In this document: in pieces, positions 1-63,270 of the stretch
How positions within the stretch are numbered: the first letter of the stretch is position 1
How the letters are laid out: every line of letters begins with the position of its first letter
Origin: Leptodactylus fallax
Taxonomy: Eukaryota; Chordata; Amphibia; Anura; Leptodactylidae
Direction: 5' to 3'
Assembly: GCA_947044405.1 (NCBI GenBank)
Contig: CAMRHE010000028.1
Span: forward strand, 8,082,001-8,146,000
Length of the DNA stretch: 64,000 nt
Notes under the pieces: model-generated
The model's input: only the letters and a program-made list of their open reading frames with translations
Database searches by the model: none
Told to the model about the DNA's origin: nothing
Program-made: the position numbers and the translations under genes

Positions 1-99
1 AAGCTACAAACTCATATCATGTGAATGAATAAATAAGTATCAAATATGGGAGATTGAGCTTGGGAAGCAATTCAATGAGACTCAATGGCATAACTTGTT

Positions 100-583
100 T
101 CGATTCAGTCCCAGATTGCAACGAGATCGCAGTAGACTTCATTTAAAATTCTCTCTCGCTGATACAGGGTTCCTGCTCTTTTGCATAAATGGTAGCCTTT
201 GTGTTCAGACTCTTCTGGTGTTGCAGTAGTGGGGAGGGGTCTTACATTTGGTGGGGTTGTCCGCTCCTGCAGGGTTTTTGGTCCCAAGTAGTGTCCTACA
301 CGTACATTATTGCAGGAGCTCTGCTCCCCAATAACCCGAAAGCTTTGCTTTACTCATGCTGCCCATAGGTTGTTCTAAGTACAAGCGCTCTCTTACTAGC
401 TTTCTACTCCAGGCAGCGAAAAATGTACTCCTTAGGCATTGGAAGAGCCAGTCAGTGCCGACGGTAGAGGAGTGGTTTGTGGAGGTTGTCTTTCTTTATC
501 GCATGATAGATCTTATTGCTCATACCATGGACCAAAGGGAACATTTTATTCGAACCTGGGGTCCCTGGTTTGCCTTCCAGTAA
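100..583 (+). mobile_element. L1-like LINE, 3' end of ORF2 (degraded)
   Basis: A short open frame at 356-583 ends in a pattern typical of the C-terminus of L1-clade ORF2 proteins: AKNVLLRHWKS, then a TVEEW motif, a hydrophobic/Met stretch, then a W-G-P-W ending. Upstream, in another frame around 245, the bases encode YIWWGCP, which resembles the zinc-knuckle/WWxCP region of L1 ORF2. The frame shift between the two parts indicates a dead copy. Only the 3' end is in the window; the element could extend off the left edge. Assignment is by motif memory. Confidence 0.7.
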
Positions 584-2079
584 TCAGATACCTATCGTCA
601 TGCTGATTGGACTGCCTGTTATTTGGTCTCTTCTCCGCTGGTGCATCTCCCACTGGATCTTGGGTATCAGTCCAGGCTGCATCGTCGCCACTTTGTGGAT
701 ATCTAAACTCTTTGCTTTCACATGTCAACTGGTGCTCCCCTTGTTTCACCTTCCACCTCTCCCCTCCAGGTAATTTTACTGTTTGACTTGATTCACACAT
801 CAGATGTGCGTTTCGGCTGTGCCTTCCCCTGGGGGGTCACATCCAGTCCATTCAGAAGGCGATGTACAGAGAGCTGCAGAGCTGATCTGTAATGTTTGTA
901 GGGGTATCATTATGATCTGAGAATATCAGGGCCATGTAAGAGGGTGAGGGCTCCATTGCAGGGCCCTACTGAGAGATGGCGCAGTGAAAAGGCATAGAGC
1001 TATACCTGTGAATTTCATTTTATTCCAGCAATGTTTGGTGGTTGCAGCACAAGGCACTCAGCTTAGCAGTTACAGGCACAAATAGTTGCAAATCTTGGTA
1101 GTTGGAAAGTCTTTTAAAGACACAGAATGTGGCAGATACTAGTAGCATTGCAACATAGCAGTCTCTCATAGAGATTCTCCTCATAGACCCGCAATGTATT
1201 GGTTACAGTCTCTCTTCAAGGATAACCACCATATTGGCTGCAGCAAAAGCACACTTCAAGAGTAACTCAAGTTAAATAAACTTGTCGTAGATCCTTGGGC
1301 ATGCACGCTCTCAGAGTCGGGTCACAAGCAGCATTATCTCCCTGGTCCTTCCTTAGTCCACAGAATGGCCACTCTCCAGGAAGTAGCCCAGAAGAGGTAC
1401 AGCCTTGGTGCAGAGATTTCCTCAAACTTTGCAGTCCTAAGCAAGGCCTTAGGCTATATTCACACTCACAGCTGTGACAAAACACGGCTGAGTGAGTACC
1501 AGTGTGGCATCCTTATTTTTAGCCCTTTGACTTTCATTGCAAACTACTGACTTTCAACATGTTTCTGAACCATCAAAAAGTAGAGCATGCTCTACGTTTT
1601 TCTTGGGTCACAGGCAGCACACGCTAGAATACATGGGTAGTGTGAACAGAGCTTAAACCTGGTGCAGGTCATGATAAACAGGATGTCAGGATCACTGACA
1701 TCAACCACCACTGGGGGAGGCTCAACTCGTCCAATATTCCTGTAGTGGTGGCAGAGATAATCCACCTCTCTTGTACTTCGGCCCTGCGTACTGTTCTACC
1801 ATCTCCTTTGTTCTTCCCTCCTGCTCTCTGCTCTCTGACTCCCTACCTTGGCATGCTGCTCTTTGCCGCTGCCTTTCTGCTACTGGGACCTCTGGTTCTC
1901 CTCCTGAAGTATGCTGACTCCTAGTACTTAAAGGGTCAGTGCATTCACTTCTTTAGGCAAACTTCTTGCTGTTTCAGTCTTTTTATGGACCCTGCCCCTA
2001 TTGTTCCATACCTGAGCAATAAGGTCCTTATAGCCGCTGATCTATTATTCTATTATTTACTTGTTTCTTTTATTGCTTG
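584..2079. other. non-coding stretch, no gene seen
   Basis: No exon-like segment with family similarity was found on either strand. The first part may be the 3' untranslated part of the adjacent LINE. Short open frames here (for example around 1,270-1,550 on both strands) overlap on both strands and have no recognisable content. An LY75-type exon might be expected downstream of PLA2R1 by synteny, but none was seen. Confidence 0.5.
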
Positions 2080-2099
2080 ACTTCTGACCTCATTTACCT

Positions 2100-2850
2100 G
2101 TCTCTTGTGGTTCTCAGCTACCACTTTTTCAGCAGTGTTGCCTGTATGCTTCCAGCCCTTAGCCTGGCCTATTTATTCTTGTGCACAAACACCACCAGAC
2201 CTGACCTCTGTCTGTCTGATTCCTGCTTGCTGACTTGGTACCACTTCCTGCCAGTCCTGACCCTGGCCTGTTTACTGTTATGTACACACTTCACCTGCCA
2301 TGACCTCTGCCTGTCTGATTCCTGCTTGTTGACTTGTTAACACTTCCTGCCAGCCCTGACCCTGACCTCTTTACTGTTGTGCACAAACTCCACCTGCCTT
2401 CACCTCTGCCTGTCTGATTCCTGCTTGCTGACTTGGTACCACTTCCCGCCAGCCCTGACCCTGACCTCTTTACTGTTGTGCACAAACTCCACCTGCCTTC
2501 ACCACTGTCTGTCTGATTCCTGCTTGCTGACTTGGTACCACTTCCCGCCAGCCCTGACCATGGCCTGTTTACTGTTGTGCACAAATTTCACCTGCCTTCA
2601 CCTCTGCCCGTCTTATTCCTGGTTGCTGACTTGGTACCACTTCCCGCCAGCCCTGACCCTGACCTCTTTACTGTTGTGCACAAACTCCACCTGCCTTCAC
2701 CACTGTCTGTCTGATTCCTGCTTGCTGACTTGGTACCACTTCCCGCCAGCCCTGACCATGGCCTGTTTACTGTTGTGTACAAACTTCACCTGCCTTGACC
2801 TCTGCCCGTCTGATTCCTGGTTGCTGACTTGGTATCACTTCCTGGTGTCA
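2100..2850. repeat. 99-bp minisatellite, about 7 copies
   Basis: The anchor ttactgttgtgcacaaac recurs with variants at 2272, 2371, 2470, 2569, 2668 and 2767, exactly 99 bp apart, with a more divergent copy at about 2173. Each unit also carries tgctgacttggtaccactt. Because 99 is a multiple of 3, frames stay open across the array on both strands, giving a spurious 33-residue repeated 'protein'. It lies just beyond the PLA2R1 3' end. Confidence 0.93.
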
Positions 2851-3419
2851 TCTAACTAGAGACTACTCTTGGGGACAAAGGGGATGTTTTGCAGCAGAGT
2901 TTGCAGAGGTCAGTGTCAGACTGTCCATCACAGCACTATAGGATCTTCCGGTGAGTTCAGGCTCTAATACAATAATGGTCCAACAGAAGGCACCCAAATT
3001 TAAAGGGTTGGAGAATGGGCCCCAAAATAATTTGACCGGCTAAGCCCAAGTAATCTCAGTTCTGAGTGGTTAAAGGGTAAATATTAGGGAATTGCTTAGA
3101 CTCAGCTTAGACCTTATCTGTTACAAACTAGGGGATCGACACAGAGAATTTCTATACAGTAGGAACCCCCCTGTAATTTGCATCTCTGATCTACGTGTGT
3201 GATGTAATCCTGAGACATATAATATCACATACTTCATCTAGGCAAATAGTACAACAAATAAGTGGATGAGGATTGTAATGAAAGGTTATGAAAGGTTTTT
3301 CTGCCTATACAGAAGTTCACACAATGCCTTCCATTCACTACAAAGCCACAACAGCTTCTGCATGAAAGATCTAATCTCTAATGGATTTCAGGTAATCCTG
3401 ATGGATCCTGTTGAGTTAG

Positions 3420-3705
3420 TCTTAGGAGAGGTCATCAATATCAGATCGATGGCAGTCCGACACCAGATGATAGCAGTTAGGGCACTGACAAAAACACACT
3501 TTGAAGTCCACAGCTCTGTACACTGTGTAGTGGCTGAGCCATGTAACTGCAGCTCAGCTCCCATATAAGTGACCTGCAGTGACCTATACACTGTATTTTT
3601 GCCAGTGCCACTGATGCTGATACTGGCTGGGGGTGCCGGAGGTCGGACTCCCACCAATGTGATGTTGATGATCTCCTAAGGAGAGGCCATCAATATCAAA
3701 ATCCC
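3420..3705. repeat. palindromic dispersed element
   Basis: The two ends share cttaggaga..gtcatcaatatc-type sequence (3421 and about 3683) and inner arms with 'gtccgacaccag' and 'ggtcggactcccacc'. Similar hairpin elements with rggt/ccatcaatat and cccctttaa ends occur at 9.06, 33.1, 57.25 and 62.4 kb. It sits within or just beyond the likely 3' UTR of PLA2R1. No transposase is encoded, so it resembles a MITE. Confidence 0.55.
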
Positions 3706-3786
3706 AGAAAACCTCATAAACTATAAAGTCAAACACTGAAGTCCTTCAATGGAGGGGCATAGGTTTTCTTTTTGCTATTTTCTTGA

Positions 3787-44840
<41,054 letters not shown>

Positions 44841-45243
44841 AGCAATATCCAGATTTGCAAACTTGACACAAACTTGGGAAAACAAATGAAACCCGACAAA
44901 ATAAAATCCATACAGCTGCGTTCCCACAGCCAGCAGGGGGAGGAGAGGTATGCTGGAGGATGTGGGCTGAGTTATAGGGACAGGAGGAGCCGTAGTACCA
45001 GCCCGTCCATATACTGACTGCCCCTAATTCTACTGTCACAATGTTTATATTACTCACCAGCTATAGCATGGTTATATCTGTTTCTGGGAAAGCTGGGTGA
45101 CCAATATAACTGAAAGTATAGCTCATGAAGGAACTGTCAATAAGATATCTAAGGATTCTAAATTGGTAGTACTGTATAGCAGCCCAGTGATAAACCCCCT
45201 GCCCCAGTATTACTAGACAGATTCAGGAGAGAGAGAACAGTAC

Positions 45244-45246
<3 letters not shown>

Positions 45247-45303
<57 letters not shown>
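45247..45303. repeat. (TAA)n microsatellite
   Basis: About 18 uninterrupted TAA units. Confidence 0.97.
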
Positions 45304-45487
45304 TATATGCTGTTAGACTACAAGTATCAGCATATATAGGATGGGAGGTGGAAAGTTAGGAATACTCAGGATATGTATTCAATGAAAGTAACACAAAAAG
45401 AAAAGAAATGGGCTCTGGCGCCATCTAGCAGCGAAAACCAAAATTCCAACCTCTTTTGTCCATGTCAGGAGTAGATTGAAGAAAGAT

Positions 45488-45565
45488 TAAATAGATATGA
45501 GATTAGATAGATAGATAGATAGATAGACAGACAGATAGATAGATATGTGAGATAGACAGACAGAC

Positions 45566-45598
<33 letters not shown>

Positions 45599-45600
45599 TG

Positions 45601-45642
<42 letters not shown>

Positions 45643-45643
45643 A
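45488..45643. repeat. (GATA)n tetranucleotide repeat
   Basis: GATA tracts interrupted by GACA and tgagat segments. Minus-strand frames give meaningless 'LSIYLSIY' repeats. Confidence 0.97.
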
Positions 45644-45930
45644 AAGCAAAAATTACTAGCCCCCCTCTCTCCAAGGTTAGGGTGTATGCCCGGGATCTGA
45701 ACTATAGACCACCAGGTAACAAAAAATAAAAAAGCAGCACTCCAAAAAAGTAGTGGTTGAAAAAATGCAGCGTACTTTATTAGCCGATATGGCGTATGTT
45801 TCATCTCTATAATGGAGTCTTTTTTGAAAGGAGCTGAAACGTTGCACATTTGGGCTAAAAGTACGCCACATGTTTTGGAGTGCTGCCGTTTATTATTGCT
45901 ATTACACTGAGGCAGTACGCCCGCTTTCTC

Positions 45931-46050
45931 AAGGTTGCATTTGACTCGGATATCACCTTCACCCCACATATTCAGACACCTGCACGCTCTTGTCTCCTGT
46001 ACCTCAAAAACATCTCCAGAATCCGCCCTTTTCTCTCATCATTTTCGCTC
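45931..46050 (+). mobile_element. non-LTR retrotransposon reverse-transcriptase scrap
   Basis: Forty codons open on the plus strand encode KVAFDSDITFTPHIQ, then CLLYLKNISRIRPFLS, matching the 'LGV.FDS.L.F..HI......F.LRNI..IRP.LS' segment found near the C-terminus of L2/CR1/Rex1-type reverse transcriptases. A stop follows. An isolated dead fragment. Confidence 0.65.
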
Positions 46051-46065
46051 TGATTCACACTCATC

Positions 46066-46378
46066 TTGACTATGAACTGTATGTCACATAACCATGGACT
46101 GTATATTACATGACCATGGACTGTATATCACATAACCATGGACTGTACATCACATGACCATGGACTGTATATCACATGACCATGGACTGTATATCACATG
46201 ACCATGGACTGATTTTTACCCGTTACAAGTAAGCAGAATGAAGGACAGCAAGCGAAGATCAAGAAAACTGCGAGGAATTGATACAGAAAGTACATTGGGA
46301 AATTGTACAATTTTTATTATACAAACAATAATGTTTGTCTCTCAATATTTGACTGAAACTGAACAACCCCTTTAAGCT
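46066..46378. repeat. half copy of the 42.7-kb palindromic element
   Basis: It holds tandem gaccatggactgtatatcac units, then aagcagaatgaaggacagca, aattgatacagaaagtacat and aacaaccccttta, matching the right arm of the element at 42,713-43,400. Confidence 0.88.
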
Positions 46379-48073
46379 TGCCATACACTGGGGTGGAAAA
46401 TTATTAATGGGCCATACACTTCAATATACAGTCTCTGCCATAATCTAAATGGTTTTACTCCTAGAAAATCTCTCCTGCTCTTACATATGATATTTGTGCA
46501 TTGTTGTAAGATCTGCCTGCACACACAACATGAATATAGTGACTATCCAGTACTAGTTATCCATGTGCCCTGACCTTAGTATAGGCCATCTGGTTTGTGA
46601 CCCCCTAGGTGAGGAAGTGTCTAAGACCCCCTGTACATTGCACAGTTGCACATGGAGACTATATGGCACGGCATAGGTTTCTAGGAGGAACTTTAAGTGC
46701 CGTTATATGGCGCTCCCACAGCATGCAGCATCAAATGTAAGAATTTCTTGTTCACTATCAATCTGTGATACATCTTTGTCCTTCATGTAATATATGTATG
46801 GAGACACAATGTGGATACTTCTATAGGTGCTGTAATGTTGATCTTAAAGGGAGTCTATCACCACCAAAATTGTCTGTAAGTCATTTCTATGCTGTTGTAG
46901 AGCAGGTTAGTGACATATTAAACAGAGTCCCTGAGGCTGTAACAACATGGATGGCCTTAAATATACATAAGATATATGTAAGTCAGATCTCTTTACTTTC
47001 TAACCTGCATTTTAAAAATTATAACTGAATCTGATTGGTTGCCTGATCATACCTGTGACATCATCAGGAAACCATGGTTACCTCGCAGGATGATGTCACA
47101 GTAATTCTGGGTTCTATGAAAGCTTGTGTTCAGGAGGCAAATGCTCATTTCAGTAGAAGAAGATGAGGAGCGCGGAGGATCCAGGTAAGTGAGGTACTGT
47201 TCTTGGTTTTAGGCAAGGGCTACATGGCGGCTTTGGTCATAACAGCTGTCACATGAACAAATATTGTTGTGTCATCCTGCAACATTGCAACTCATGTAAG
47301 TGAATGAGGTTTTGTCAGTCACAATAATCTAACACTGACGGCAATCACGGCAACCTCAGTATCACAAGGCAATCCCATTCACTTATATTAGTTGGGACAA
47401 CACAATGATTTTTTGATATGTGATGGTTGTTGCAGCCAAAAGCTCCATATAGTCCTAACCTAGATGAGTGAACCTTACATACAGTAGTACAAACACAGAT
47501 GTAAAGTACAATATTAGTCTTTGGGCCAGAATCTCTAGATTTAGATGATGAAAGTTCTTATGTGAGGTCACAAAATGGAGTGTTGGAAGCAGAAAGCTTC
47601 ATGCACCAAACATGGAGACATCCCAAAGTCTAAGGTGAACCCTTACTGGGGCTATCAGGGAGACAAATACAAAGGGTACAAAATGCATGGAGGGAATTTG
47701 GGTACAGGAACTTAAGGGGCATCTGTAGCTGGCAAAAACTATTTTTAGAACTTCTGTCACCTTCCGGTTTTGGGACCAATAAAGACATAAAAAAATCTCC
47801 AATGATTTCACCAATGGGAAGGGAATTATATATGTACGGTGGATTTTGGAATGTTATCGAATACACTGATAAGATGTAACTTCTATTGTTTCTGGAAAGG
47901 TGGCATATTGGCCGTTGCTATACATTATGGGGATATTCCTGATAACAATTCCTGTCTTTGTCATTATTTTATTACAGGGAGGACGTCTGGACCATGGAAG
48001 GACGCGAAGGATTGAAAATATGACAAGGGCTGTGAGAATGTTTAGTTGTAGTTAGAATGTAAAATATTTCTGT

Positions 48074-48076
<3 letters not shown>

Positions 48077-48119
<43 letters not shown>
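48077..48119. repeat. (TA)n microsatellite
   Basis: About 21 uninterrupted TA units. Confidence 0.96.
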
Positions 48120-48121
<2 letters not shown>

Positions 48122-48989
48122 GAATGTGTCATCAGTCAGTGATTATCCAGGTCTAGTTCTGGATCAGTCCATTATGACATGGATTGTACCTGTGTCGCGG
48201 TCTGACCTTACAGTAGAGCGGATTACTCTTCTCCTCCACTTCCTCTTTGACCCATACTACAGTAAAAAAATGTGACCAGAGGCTTACTGAAGAATAACTA
48301 TAGCGGCCCAAAAACATTCATTGAATCTCTGCTAAATAGATAACTTCTTATACAGGAAGATATTCTGTCTTCAGTTTATCTCCTCCATGTTGCCCACGCT
48401 AAGATCCTAAGAATGCTGAGAGTTCAATCTGCATGTTATCCCATGGCTTCTTACTTGTCTTTTGTAAGATTCTGGGCCTTGTTTAGTCTGCATAGAGGCT
48501 GAACAGGCTGTAGTGGTCTGTACAGGCAGTGGCCTAATATGGGGTAACAGGGAAAGGTTTCCCAGATGTTTCTGTTGCAAACTCCAGCGAGAAGAGCCCC
48601 AGGTGGGAAGGACATAAATGCGTGTTACTTGTGGCCTAGAGGGAGGAGAAATAAACTAAGAGGAGGAAGACGTCAACTAAGAGTCATTGAATGCGAATGT
48701 AATAGAAATGACACGGCCCATTCATGTTGTCTATTTCATATCCCTTGGCCTTGCTTGGTCTGCATAGAGGCCAACAGCTTATCAGCGGCTCTGAAACTGG
48801 GTATCAGGATGAAGGGAAGTGAGGAGAGAAGCAATCCTTGAATGAATGGTCAATGGTTTATTTGTGTTTGTCTTTAGTTTCTCCCTGTCCTTTTACAAAA
48901 AGTTGACATGTTCTATCTTCAGTCCATGTCATGGCAGAGCTATAGGCTTCAGGACTAATTCCATTTCTTCTGTTGGCCGTTTGCTCTAA

Positions 48990-50150
48990 GCCACATAAGG
49001 GACCTGGCATAACACAACTGGCCTATGCCTGTGCCATAGGGGGTAGTGTTTTTTTTCTTTCAACAGTGGAGAAGAATTCTGTCAACGTTGGAGATGAACG
49101 CAGTCAAAAGAGGAGAGAAACGCGGTCAACAGTGGATTCAGTCGTGACGCAAGCTACTATGTCTGTGCCATAGAGAGTAGTGTTTATTTCCTCTTTCAAT
49201 AGTGGAGATGGACACAGTCAATGGTGTAGATGAACGTGGTCCACATTAAAGATGAATGCAGTCATCAGAGGAGATGAATGCAGCCAACAGTGGAGTCAGC
49301 CGTGAAGCAAGCGACTATATCTGTGCCATAGGGAGTAGTGTTGATTTTCTCTTTCAGATGAGAAAGAGAGATGATTGCAGTCAACACTGAAGTTGAATGA
49401 AGTCAACACAGGAGATGAACGTAGTCAACAGTGGAGTCAGCTGTGAAGCAAACTGCTATATCTGTGCCATAGGGAGTAGTGTTTATTTTCTCTTTCAATA
49501 GTGAAGATGAACACAGTCAATGCTGAAGATGAGTGCAGTCAACAGAGAAGACTAAAGCAGCCAATGGTGGAGTCAGCTGTGAAGCAAGGTACTATATCTA
49601 TGCCATAAGGAATAGTGGTAATTCTCTCATTCAGATGAGAATGACAGATGAACGCAGTCAACGCTGAAGATGAACACAGTCAACAATGAAGACGAACATG
49701 GTCAACAGTGGAGACGAACATGGTCAACGGTGGAGTCAGTCATTAAGCAAGCGACTATATCTGTGCCATAGGGAGTAGGGTTTATTTTCTCTTTCAGATG
49801 AGAAAAAGAAATGAACACAATCCACACTGAAGATGAACACAGTCAACAGAGGAGGCGAATGTTGTCAACAGTGGAGTCAGCTGTGAAGCAAACTGCTATA
49901 TCTGTGCCATAGGGAGTAGGGTTTATTTTCTCTTTCAATAGTGGAGATGAACGCAGTCCACACTGAAGATGAACAGACTCAACAGAGGAGGCAAACGTCG
50001 TCAACAGTGGAGTCAACCATGAAGCAAGCTTCTATATCTGTGCCATAGAGGGCAGTGTTTTTTTCTCTTTCAACAGTGGAGATAAATGCAGTCAATGGTG
50101 GAGATGAACGTGTTCAACAGTGGAGTCAACCGTGAGTCAAGCTCCATAGT
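48990..50150. repeat. satellite block, about 8 units of 130-165 bp
   Basis: The anchor tctgtgccatagggagtagt (variants) recurs near 49,010, 49,160, 49,317, 49,459, 49,591, 49,756, 49,900 and 50,034. Between anchors are short sub-repeats on the theme 'gatgaacgcagtcaac' and 'agtggagtcag.tgaagcaag'. Unit lengths differ because the sub-repeats vary in number. No coding content. Confidence 0.9.
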
Positions 50151-50269
50151 CCAGTCTGTGAAGAAGAGGCGCTGTTCACTACCATGACATCGTGAAGAAG
50201 ATCAGAAAACAACTCCCTCTTCTATATTCTGTATTTTATATAATATTAATTAGTTTTGTTAAAGCTTTG

Positions 50270-50400
50270 GTCCAGGGTTTTCAAACTGATCGCCTTTTCT
50301 CGGGGTGAAGAAGGAATTTTTTTCCCTGTGACACAAATTGGCCGAACGTGTCCAGGTTTTTTTTGCCTTCTTCTGGATCAACAGCTTAGGGTTAGATAAA
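50270..50400. repeat. dispersed repeat (ttctggatcaacagcttagg)
   Basis: Related in wording to the repeat at 33.0-33.1 kb; includes 'aggaatttttttccctgtga'. Confidence 0.5.
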
Positions 50401-51099
50401 AATAGTAATAAATCATGTTTAGAAATCGATGATCTGTCTCCTTGTCATGTCTCAATATTATAAAGCACTTGTCCAATTTGTAGATTACGATTATGTGATG
50501 AATTATATATTTTTTTTTTGGTGAAGAATTATTTCCCAATAAATCTAAGGATTTCCAGATCTCTGTCTCTTCCCTGATATTTGGGAAAAGCTGTGAACTT
50601 TTAACCACTGGGTTTTCTGTTTTACCCCGTTTTTTTTTTTTTGTTTTTTTTTGTTTTCGATATTTATTTCAACAACATTGGAAAAACATACAACGCAAAA
50701 AAAAGCTTTATTTTTGTTTATTTAAAGCAAACTGATCAACAAATGGAAAATACACAATCAAAAAAAAATCAAGATTTTGACTTCAAACAAGGTCCAGCCT
50801 CCAGCCAAAATGTAAAAAATATCACATAATTGTAGCACATCTACAGTAAATGATCCACTGATCACACCATGAAAACACAGTAGTCAATGCTGCACAACAG
50901 TGAGTCAAGTGAAAAGTCTAGCTTAGCGCTTACGGCTCTCACTAGCATTCGTACAATCCAGTCTTATCTGTCGCTCTACATCTAAGGACTGATTATTTTG
51001 CAGACACGACTAAGGTCACCGGTACAATAAAACACTTGTGATATAAGTGTTGAATGATTTGAACTCTTGTTAAAAAAAAAAAGATTACTGTGGTAAAAC

Positions 51100-51240
51100 T
51101 GTAAAGTCTAGACTAGTCTAAAAAATGCACCAGATTTATCACAGTGATTTATCCTGGATGATAAACTAGGCAGTGTAAAGGTGCACCAGATTTAAGTTTA
51201 CACCAACTATTCGGCTAAGTTTTGAAGAAAGTCCTGCCCC
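51100..51240. repeat. dispersed hairpin repeat ('accagatttatcac' family)
   Basis: Contains gcaccagatttatcacagtg and atcctggatgataaac, as at 4.92 kb and 57.7 kb. Confidence 0.6.
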
Positions 51241-52904
51241 AAAGTGGGTGAGTCCAGGACGGGACTTGAACGTCTCTATTTTACCAATGTCAAGTTTGGC
51301 AAGTATGTGGCTTAGATTATATTTAGGGGTTTTACATTTATTGCTTGTGAATGAGGCCGAACTGCAGTACCAGACACAACCTATGGACAAGAGTGGCGCT
51401 GTTTCTGAAAACAAAACAGAGACTCGCTTTTTCCTAACCTCAATGAACTCCTTTAAGGTTCCTACTTACATACAGACATTTTACTGTAATGTAAAGCACA
51501 TTCTTATAGAATATTATTCTGCCTTTTCAAGTTTTAGCTATAAAATAAAATTGATAATTGATCATTTATAAATAAATTCACAATTTCTCAAAATTGATTC
51601 TAAAAATATATGGCTGATGAAAAGATGGGGAAATGCGGGGTTCTTGGCAGTGGGTCTCTGCTCCAGCTATCAGAGCAGAAGACAATGTTTAGGGACATTC
51701 TGAATCAGAATTTCCCTAGAAATTATTTATAGGCAAATTTGTATTGTTATAATGCATGGGAAGCAAAAAAAAAATTGCAAAATCTTTGTACATAGTTTTA
51801 TAAAAAAAAATATCCTACCATGTTGTGTGCACAGCAATGTAGACCTATGCATCTCCATGGTTACAGACTACAAACATTATCTTTGTAGTCTGATCCTGCA
51901 GTCATTTGATATTCAACTTTTCCTGATCCTCATTTTGCAAAATTTTAGACTATATGCTCTACTTTTTCTACAAAGTAACACATGGCCTTAGAATCAGACT
52001 ACACACATGTTATGTCTGTAGTCTGTAACCAAGGAGACGCATAGATCTGAATGGGAGCTGTGTACACAAAACAACAGGATTCCACATATTTTTAAAGCTG
52101 CTTCATTTTTATTTTACATCAGTTTGGTTCAGGATTGTGGACATTTTAATAAAGCAAATGACTTAAAATAATACCTAGAAGTTTCTTCTAAGCTTTCCTG
52201 ACTTAGGAACTTGGTATGTTCAACAAAGTGCTCTGTCTATAGAAAAGCATTGTCTGAGATTTAAAAATATTGACTGCTTTCCTCCAGAAACAGCGCCACC
52301 TCAGTCTATGGGGTGTACCTGATATTACAACTTAATCCCATTCAAGTGAACATGGACAAGAAAACAGTCAAGTCTTTGTAATCTCGTAGCATGGTCAAAA
52401 AGTAGGAGTGGAAAAGGTCAATATGACCAGTAATAATTCTACAGGGCTCTTTTTATAGACTGCAAAATATCATCCATAGCCACAGATGTCATCAGCTCTG
52501 TATATAAGGCTATGTTCACATCTGCATCATGGCTTCCTTGCATGTTTTTACTTATCAAAAGGTCCATCGGGGGACCACCAAGGCTTCCAGTAATTTGATG
52601 GTGTGATGGCAACGCTTGCTGCACTATGTAGCTCTATGCTCGCTGTCAGAAGTGTTGACAAAGGATGCAAAACTAACCATCAAGGACAGTGTGAACAGAG
52701 CCAGACTTTGTCAAAAAGTCTGTACGATCAGAAAAAAAAAAGAAAGTAGCAGCTCTGTAGAGGGCGCCACATGACGGAACTCAATTATTCTGTGTCTAAC
52801 ACAGACATACTATGACCCAGTGGTCCCCAACCTGTAGACCTCAAGTTCAAAAACTACAACTCCCAGCATGTCCTGACATCAGCAGCCTGGAGAGTCACAG
52901 GTAA

Positions 52905-53103
52905 GGCTATGTTCACATCTGCGTCCGTCACAGTGTCTGCCGAAATCGGCGGCTGAAAAAGCCCTGGAAGCAGAACTTTTTCGTCCGCTGCTTTCCGTTA
53001 AAAAATACAATGGACATTGGACGGACCTCATTATAGTCAATGGGGTCTGTCGGACAGACCAAACCAATGGACACCCTGGAGTAGATGTGAACGTTGCCTA
53101 AGG
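52905..53103. repeat. MITE-like element, family B
   Basis: It runs from aaggctatgttcacatctgc to tagatgtgaacgttgcctaa, with 'cattatagtcaatggggtct' inside. A neighbouring similar hairpin at 53,100-53,335 ends just before the ITGB6 stop codon region. Confidence 0.8.
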
Positions 53104-53469
53104 GGTCGTTCACATCATGTTTTTAAGATCTGCTTAGCGGATCTGTTTATTAGATGTAAGAAATGGATGAAAACAACTGCAAGTAGGTGGCTGCTCATTT
53201 ACATAGAGTCAATGTAAAAAAACAAAAACTAGTGTGGTGTTGCAACCAACAAAAAAAAAAAAAAAAACAGATAAAAAGGATCCATTTTTTTTTAAACATT
53301 GACTCTAAACAACGTGCTGTGAGCAGCCCCTTACAAACAGATGCTCTAACCTAAACTTTGAAAGGCGTCCAGAACCCCAGTGTAACACTATGGTTTTCAG
53401 TAGTCCCTCTAGTATAAATACAGTCTTAAACCTTGAAGTGCTCGGAGTAGGCGCGGGGGCGAAATACTG

Positions 53470-63270
<9,801 letters not shown>

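Larger units (their letters stand above)
44841..53469. other. PLA2R1-ITGB6 intergenic region, repeat-rich
   Basis: No additional host exon recognised on either strand. It contains microsatellites (45.25, 45.49, 48.08 kb), a LINE scrap (45.93 kb), half a palindromic element (46.07 kb), a satellite block (49-50.15 kb), and dispersed repeats at 50.27, 51.1, 52.5 and 52.9 kb. The part next to 53.47 kb should be ITGB6 3' UTR; no polyadenylation signal can be chosen with confidence. The PLA2R1 promoter, if exon 1 is right, lies around 44.9-45.1 kb, with no clear TATA box or CpG island. Confidence 0.6.

Noticed and set aside
2377..2859. 160-codon plus-strand frame with 33-residue hydrophobic repeats
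   Set aside because: It is an exact consequence of the 99-bp minisatellite (multiple of three); other frames and the opposite strand are open in the same way.
1..3786. Possible LY75 or CD302 exons expected by synteny
   Set aside because: No lectin-domain signature was found on the minus strand in this stretch.
45487..45969. 160-codon minus-strand frame
   Set aside because: It runs through a GATA repeat and a dispersed repeat antisense to LINE-like sequence; no domain.
47600..47866. Minus-strand frames with an apparent retroelement flavour
   Set aside because: No motif could be matched to L1, CR1 or gag with any confidence, so not called.
48207..48256. Exon-like 50 bp on the minus strand (acceptor tttttactgtag, donor GTCAGA)
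   Set aside because: No similarity to CysR, FN2 or integrin sequence, not in the place of a missing exon, and too short to trust.
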